From positions 609,126 through 673,125 of the forward strand of contig SPIA01000001.1 of the NCBI GenBank assembly GCA_004535795.1: a stretch of DNA of 64,000 nt. The letters are read 5' to 3'. The first letter of the stretch is position 1. The number at the start of each line of letters is the position of its first letter. The notes below the pieces were generated by a model. It ran no database searches. It was not told where the DNA came from and saw only the letters and a program-made list of their open reading frames with translations. The stretch is from Gammaproteobacteria bacterium LSUCC0057 (GTDB lineage: Bacteria > Pseudomonadota > Gammaproteobacteria > Pseudomonadales > Porticoccaceae). Below are positions 61,868-64,000 of the stretch, in pieces. A program made the position numbers and the translations under genes.

Positions 61868-62497
61868 ATGCGCGGACAATTTATCACCCTCGAGGGTGGC
61901 GAAGGGGTCGGTAAATCGACCAATCTGGCTGCCGTACAGCTGTGGTTAGAGCAGCGCGGTATCGATACTCTGGTCACCCGCGAGCCGGGCGGTACTCCAT
62001 TGGCAGAAGAGATACGCCAGCTGTTGCTGGCACCGCGAGCAGAGTCGGTGGCGCCGCTCGCCGAACTGCTGCTGATGTTTGCCGCCCGCGCCCAGCATAT
62101 TGCCGCGGCTATTGAGCCGGCACTGGCTGCGGGCCGCTGGGTGCTGTGCGACCGCTTTGGCGATGCCACCCACGCCTACCAAGGCGGTGGCCGCAGACTT
62201 CCCACGGCAGTGATCGAACAGCTGCAACAGCTGGTGCAGGCGCAGCTCTCTCCCGATCTTACTTTGCTGTTAGACCTGCCGGTAGCAGAGGGTTTGGCGC
62301 GCGCCGGTGAGCGCGGCGAACTCGACCGCTTTGAAGCAGAACAGCTGGACTTTTTTAACCGTGTGCGCGACCGCTACCTGCAATTGGCGGCAGCCGAGCC
62401 GCAGCGTTTTGCGGTGGTCGATGCCAGCCAGCCGCTGGTACAGGTGCAAGCCGATATCGGCGCGGCGCTAGAGCAGTTTTACGAGTCGTTGCAATGA
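61868..62497 (+). CDS. tmk: Thymidylate kinase
   Basis: A 209-residue kinase converting dTMP to dTDP. P-loop GGEGVGKST (10-18), the TREPGGT loop and CDRFGDATHAYQGGGR are diagnostic. AAGGA precedes the ATG at 61868. Overlaps holB by 4 bases. Confidence 0.97.
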   Translation: MRGQFITLEGGEGVGKSTNLAAVQLWLEQRGIDTLVTREPGGTPLAEEIRQLLLAPRAESVAPLAELLLMFAARAQHIAAAIEPALAAGRWVLCDRFGDATHAYQGGGRRLPTAVIEQLQQLVQAQLSPDLTLLLDLPVAEGLARAGERGELDRFEAEQLDFFNRVRDRYLQLAAAEPQRFAVVDASQPLVQVQADIGAALEQFYESLQ

Positions 62498-63510
62498 AGA
62501 AACCGCCGCTGCTACCGATGGCCGAACCGCTGCCGCTGCAGCTGCCGTACCCGTGGCAAGAGAGTCAATGGCAGAGTTGGGATCAGCGCCGTCAGGCGCA
62601 GCGGCTGGCGCACGCGGTGATGATCAGCGGTGCTGAGGGTATCGGCAAGCAGCGGCTCGCGCTGTCGATGGCCAACCGTTTGCTCTGTCTCGACCTGCAC
62701 GGGCTCTACCCGTGCGGACGCTGCAAGGGGTGCCAGCTGCTGGCCAGCGGCAGCCACCGCGATCTCTACCGGCTGCAACCAGAACCGAAAAGCCGCTTTA
62801 TAAAAGTTGATGCTGTCCGCGAACTGAGCGGTGCGCTGGCGCAAAGTGGCCAGCAGGGCGGTTGGAAGGTGGCGATTATTGAGCCGGCAGAAGCGATGAA
62901 TATCGCCGCCGCCAACGCGTTGCTAAAAACCCTCGAAGAGCCCGACGGCCAGACGCTGATAATCTTGCTCAGCGCCCGGCCCAGTGCAGTGCCGGCGACG
63001 GTGCGCTCGCGCTGCCAGAAGTGGGTGATGCCGTTGCCGAGGCGCAGTGAGGCGCTGCCGTGGCTGCAAGCAGTCGCCAACAGTGCCGAGTGTGAACAAC
63101 AACTCGACGCCGCCGCAGGCCGTCCGCTGCTGGCGCTGCAGTCGGTCTCCAGTGGCGAGCTGGCAGCCCGCCAGCAGCTGCATCAGCAGCTGCAGCAGGT
63201 CACCGCGCAGACACTCTCGCCGCTGCGCCTAGCCGAACAGCTCAGTCGCAGCGGCGAGCCTGCATTGCACTGGTTTAAACAGCTTTTAGAGCAACTACTG
63301 CGCAGCCAGAGCCTGCAGCCGGCGATAGATCGCGACACACTGTTGGCGCTGTTTGCCCTGCGCGACAGCACCACAGAGGCGTTGTCGTGGCTACACAGTG
63401 GCAACAATCCCAGCCTGCAATCACTCTGGGAGACGCTGTTGTTGAGCTGGTTGCGGCTGCCGCCGCTGCAGTACAGTGCGCCATTCAGTCACGTTGAGGA
63501 GAGCCGATGA
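62494..63510 (+). CDS. holB: DNA polymerase III delta' subunit
   Basis: A 338-residue clamp-loader subunit. It has a modified Walker A (GAEGIGKQ), zinc-binding cysteines (CGRCKGC and an upstream Cys), and NALLKTLEEP, typical of delta'. The SRC motif appears as RSRCQKW. Position after tmk and before the PilZ gene is usual. Overlaps the next gene by 4 bases. Confidence 0.95.
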   Translation: MKKPPLLPMAEPLPLQLPYPWQESQWQSWDQRRQAQRLAHAVMISGAEGIGKQRLALSMANRLLCLDLHGLYPCGRCKGCQLLASGSHRDLYRLQPEPKSRFIKVDAVRELSGALAQSGQQGGWKVAIIEPAEAMNIAAANALLKTLEEPDGQTLIILLSARPSAVPATVRSRCQKWVMPLPRRSEALPWLQAVANSAECEQQLDAAAGRPLLALQSVSSGELAARQQLHQQLQQVTAQTLSPLRLAEQLSRSGEPALHWFKQLLEQLLRSQSLQPAIDRDTLLALFALRDSTTEALSWLHSGNNPSLQSLWETLLLSWLRLPPLQYSAPFSHVEESR

Positions 63511-63845
63511 GCAGCCACCATGAACTATTGCGGCTCGACATTGCCGATGAGCAGGCGCTCTACCAACACTACATGCCGTTTGTTGAAGGCGGCGCATTGT
63601 TTATTGCTACCGAGCACCCCTACGAAATTGGCGACGAGCTGTTCTACCTGCTCAAACTCTACAGTGCCCCGGAACCGCTGCCGTTGACCGGGGTGGTGGT
63701 GTGGGTGACCCCGTCTGGCGCCAGCGGTGCGCGCCGCAGCGGCGTGGGTATCGCCCTTGGCGAGGCGCAGCGCGCACTCGCCGACGAGATAGAGCAGGCG
63801 CTGACGCTAGTGGCGCACTCGCATAAAGCCACCCTGACGCTGTGA
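63507..63845 (+). CDS. PilZ domain protein
   Basis: A 112-residue single-domain PilZ protein of the type found between holB and tatD. The usual c-di-GMP motifs RxxxR and D/NxSxxG are not evident at their places (the N-terminus reads LLRLDIAD, then VEGGALFI), so it may not bind c-di-GMP, like the PilZ protein of Pseudomonas that acts in type IV pilus assembly. Confidence 0.85.
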   Translation: MSSHHELLRLDIADEQALYQHYMPFVEGGALFIATEHPYEIGDELFYLLKLYSAPEPLPLTGVVVWVTPSGASGARRSGVGIALGEAQRALADEIEQALTLVAHSHKATLTL

Positions 63846-64000
63846 GCACTGTTGTCATGCCAGCGACCGAGCAGAACCACTATTTAGTCGATTCACACTG
63901 CCACCTCGACCGCCTTAAACTTGGCGATGCAGAAAGCTTGGCCACCGTGTTGGCCGCTGCCCGGGCGGCGGGCGTTGGCCAGCTGCTGTCGGTTGCCGTC
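63842..64000 (+). CDS. TatD family metal-dependent hydrolase (5' part)
   Basis: The first 53 codons of a TatD-family nuclease, cut by the window end. LVDSHCHLDRL is the metal-binding N-terminal motif. GTG at 63842 overlaps the previous stop; an ATG at 63857 is an alternative start. Confidence 0.88.
   Translation, partial: MSTVVMPATEQNHYLVDSHCHLDRLKLGDAESLATVLAAARAAGVGQLLSVAV

Overview
The window is one stretch of a gammaproteobacterial chromosome, dense in genes and roughly 55-60% GC. The gene order fits the Pseudomonas/Cellvibrionales side of the class: gltA diverging from sdhCDAB-sucAB-lpd-sucCD, rne diverging from rluC, maf diverging from yceD-rpmF-plsX, and acpP followed by pabC-mltG-tmk-holB-pilZ-tatD. 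Only the class can be assigned safely. No integrase, transposase, CRISPR array or prophage gene was seen.

Layout. 1-800: two tandem paralogous genes of unknown function, the first cut by the window edge. 954-8025: an acyl-CoA dehydrogenase of the long DmdC type, a DUF2970 membrane protein, cobalamin-dependent methionine synthase (metH), the Fe-S carrier nfuA and a VOC protein. 8093-24506: a nearly complete oxidative TCA block with acnB, gltA, sdhCDAB, sucAB, lpdA and sucCD, with miaE between acnB and gltA. 24768-31603: htpG behind a heat-shock-type promoter, gpsA behind a leader with two competing hairpins, then a DUF4389 protein, sixA, an alpha/beta hydrolase, prmB and aroC. 31600-39308: pabB, a GNAT acetyltransferase, feoAB with a Fur-like box, a YgiQ-type radical SAM protein, a small membrane protein and rsmE.

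39395-44126 is the accessory part. Directly after tRNA-Arg(CCT) come an SDR oxidoreductase, a sulfotransferase-fold protein with a degenerate PAPS loop, a cyanophycin-synthetase-like ATP-grasp ligase, a 76-residue lysine-rich peptide made of two 40-residue repeats, and a HExxH-type peptide-modification protein. I read the last four genes as a small ribosomally made, post-translationally modified peptide (RiPP) locus. The peptide and the set of enzymes around it do not match any RiPP class I can name.

44198-49757: a photolyase ending in a sliding-clamp-binding motif, an NSS-family transporter, an exported DUF3604 protein, and an array of about 170-bp repeats next to tRNA-Ser(TGA). 49875-64000: rne with a long structured leader, rluC, a HAD phosphatase, maf, yceD, rpmF (59 codons), plsX, fabD, fabG, acpP (fabH and fabF are absent from their usual places), pabC, mltG, tmk, holB, a PilZ protein and the start of a tatD-family gene.

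Most genes are housekeeping. The TCA genes form two divergent units that share the gltA/sdhC control region. The right-hand genes combine ribosome, phospholipid, fatty-acid, folate, cell-wall and replication functions in a long co-directional run.
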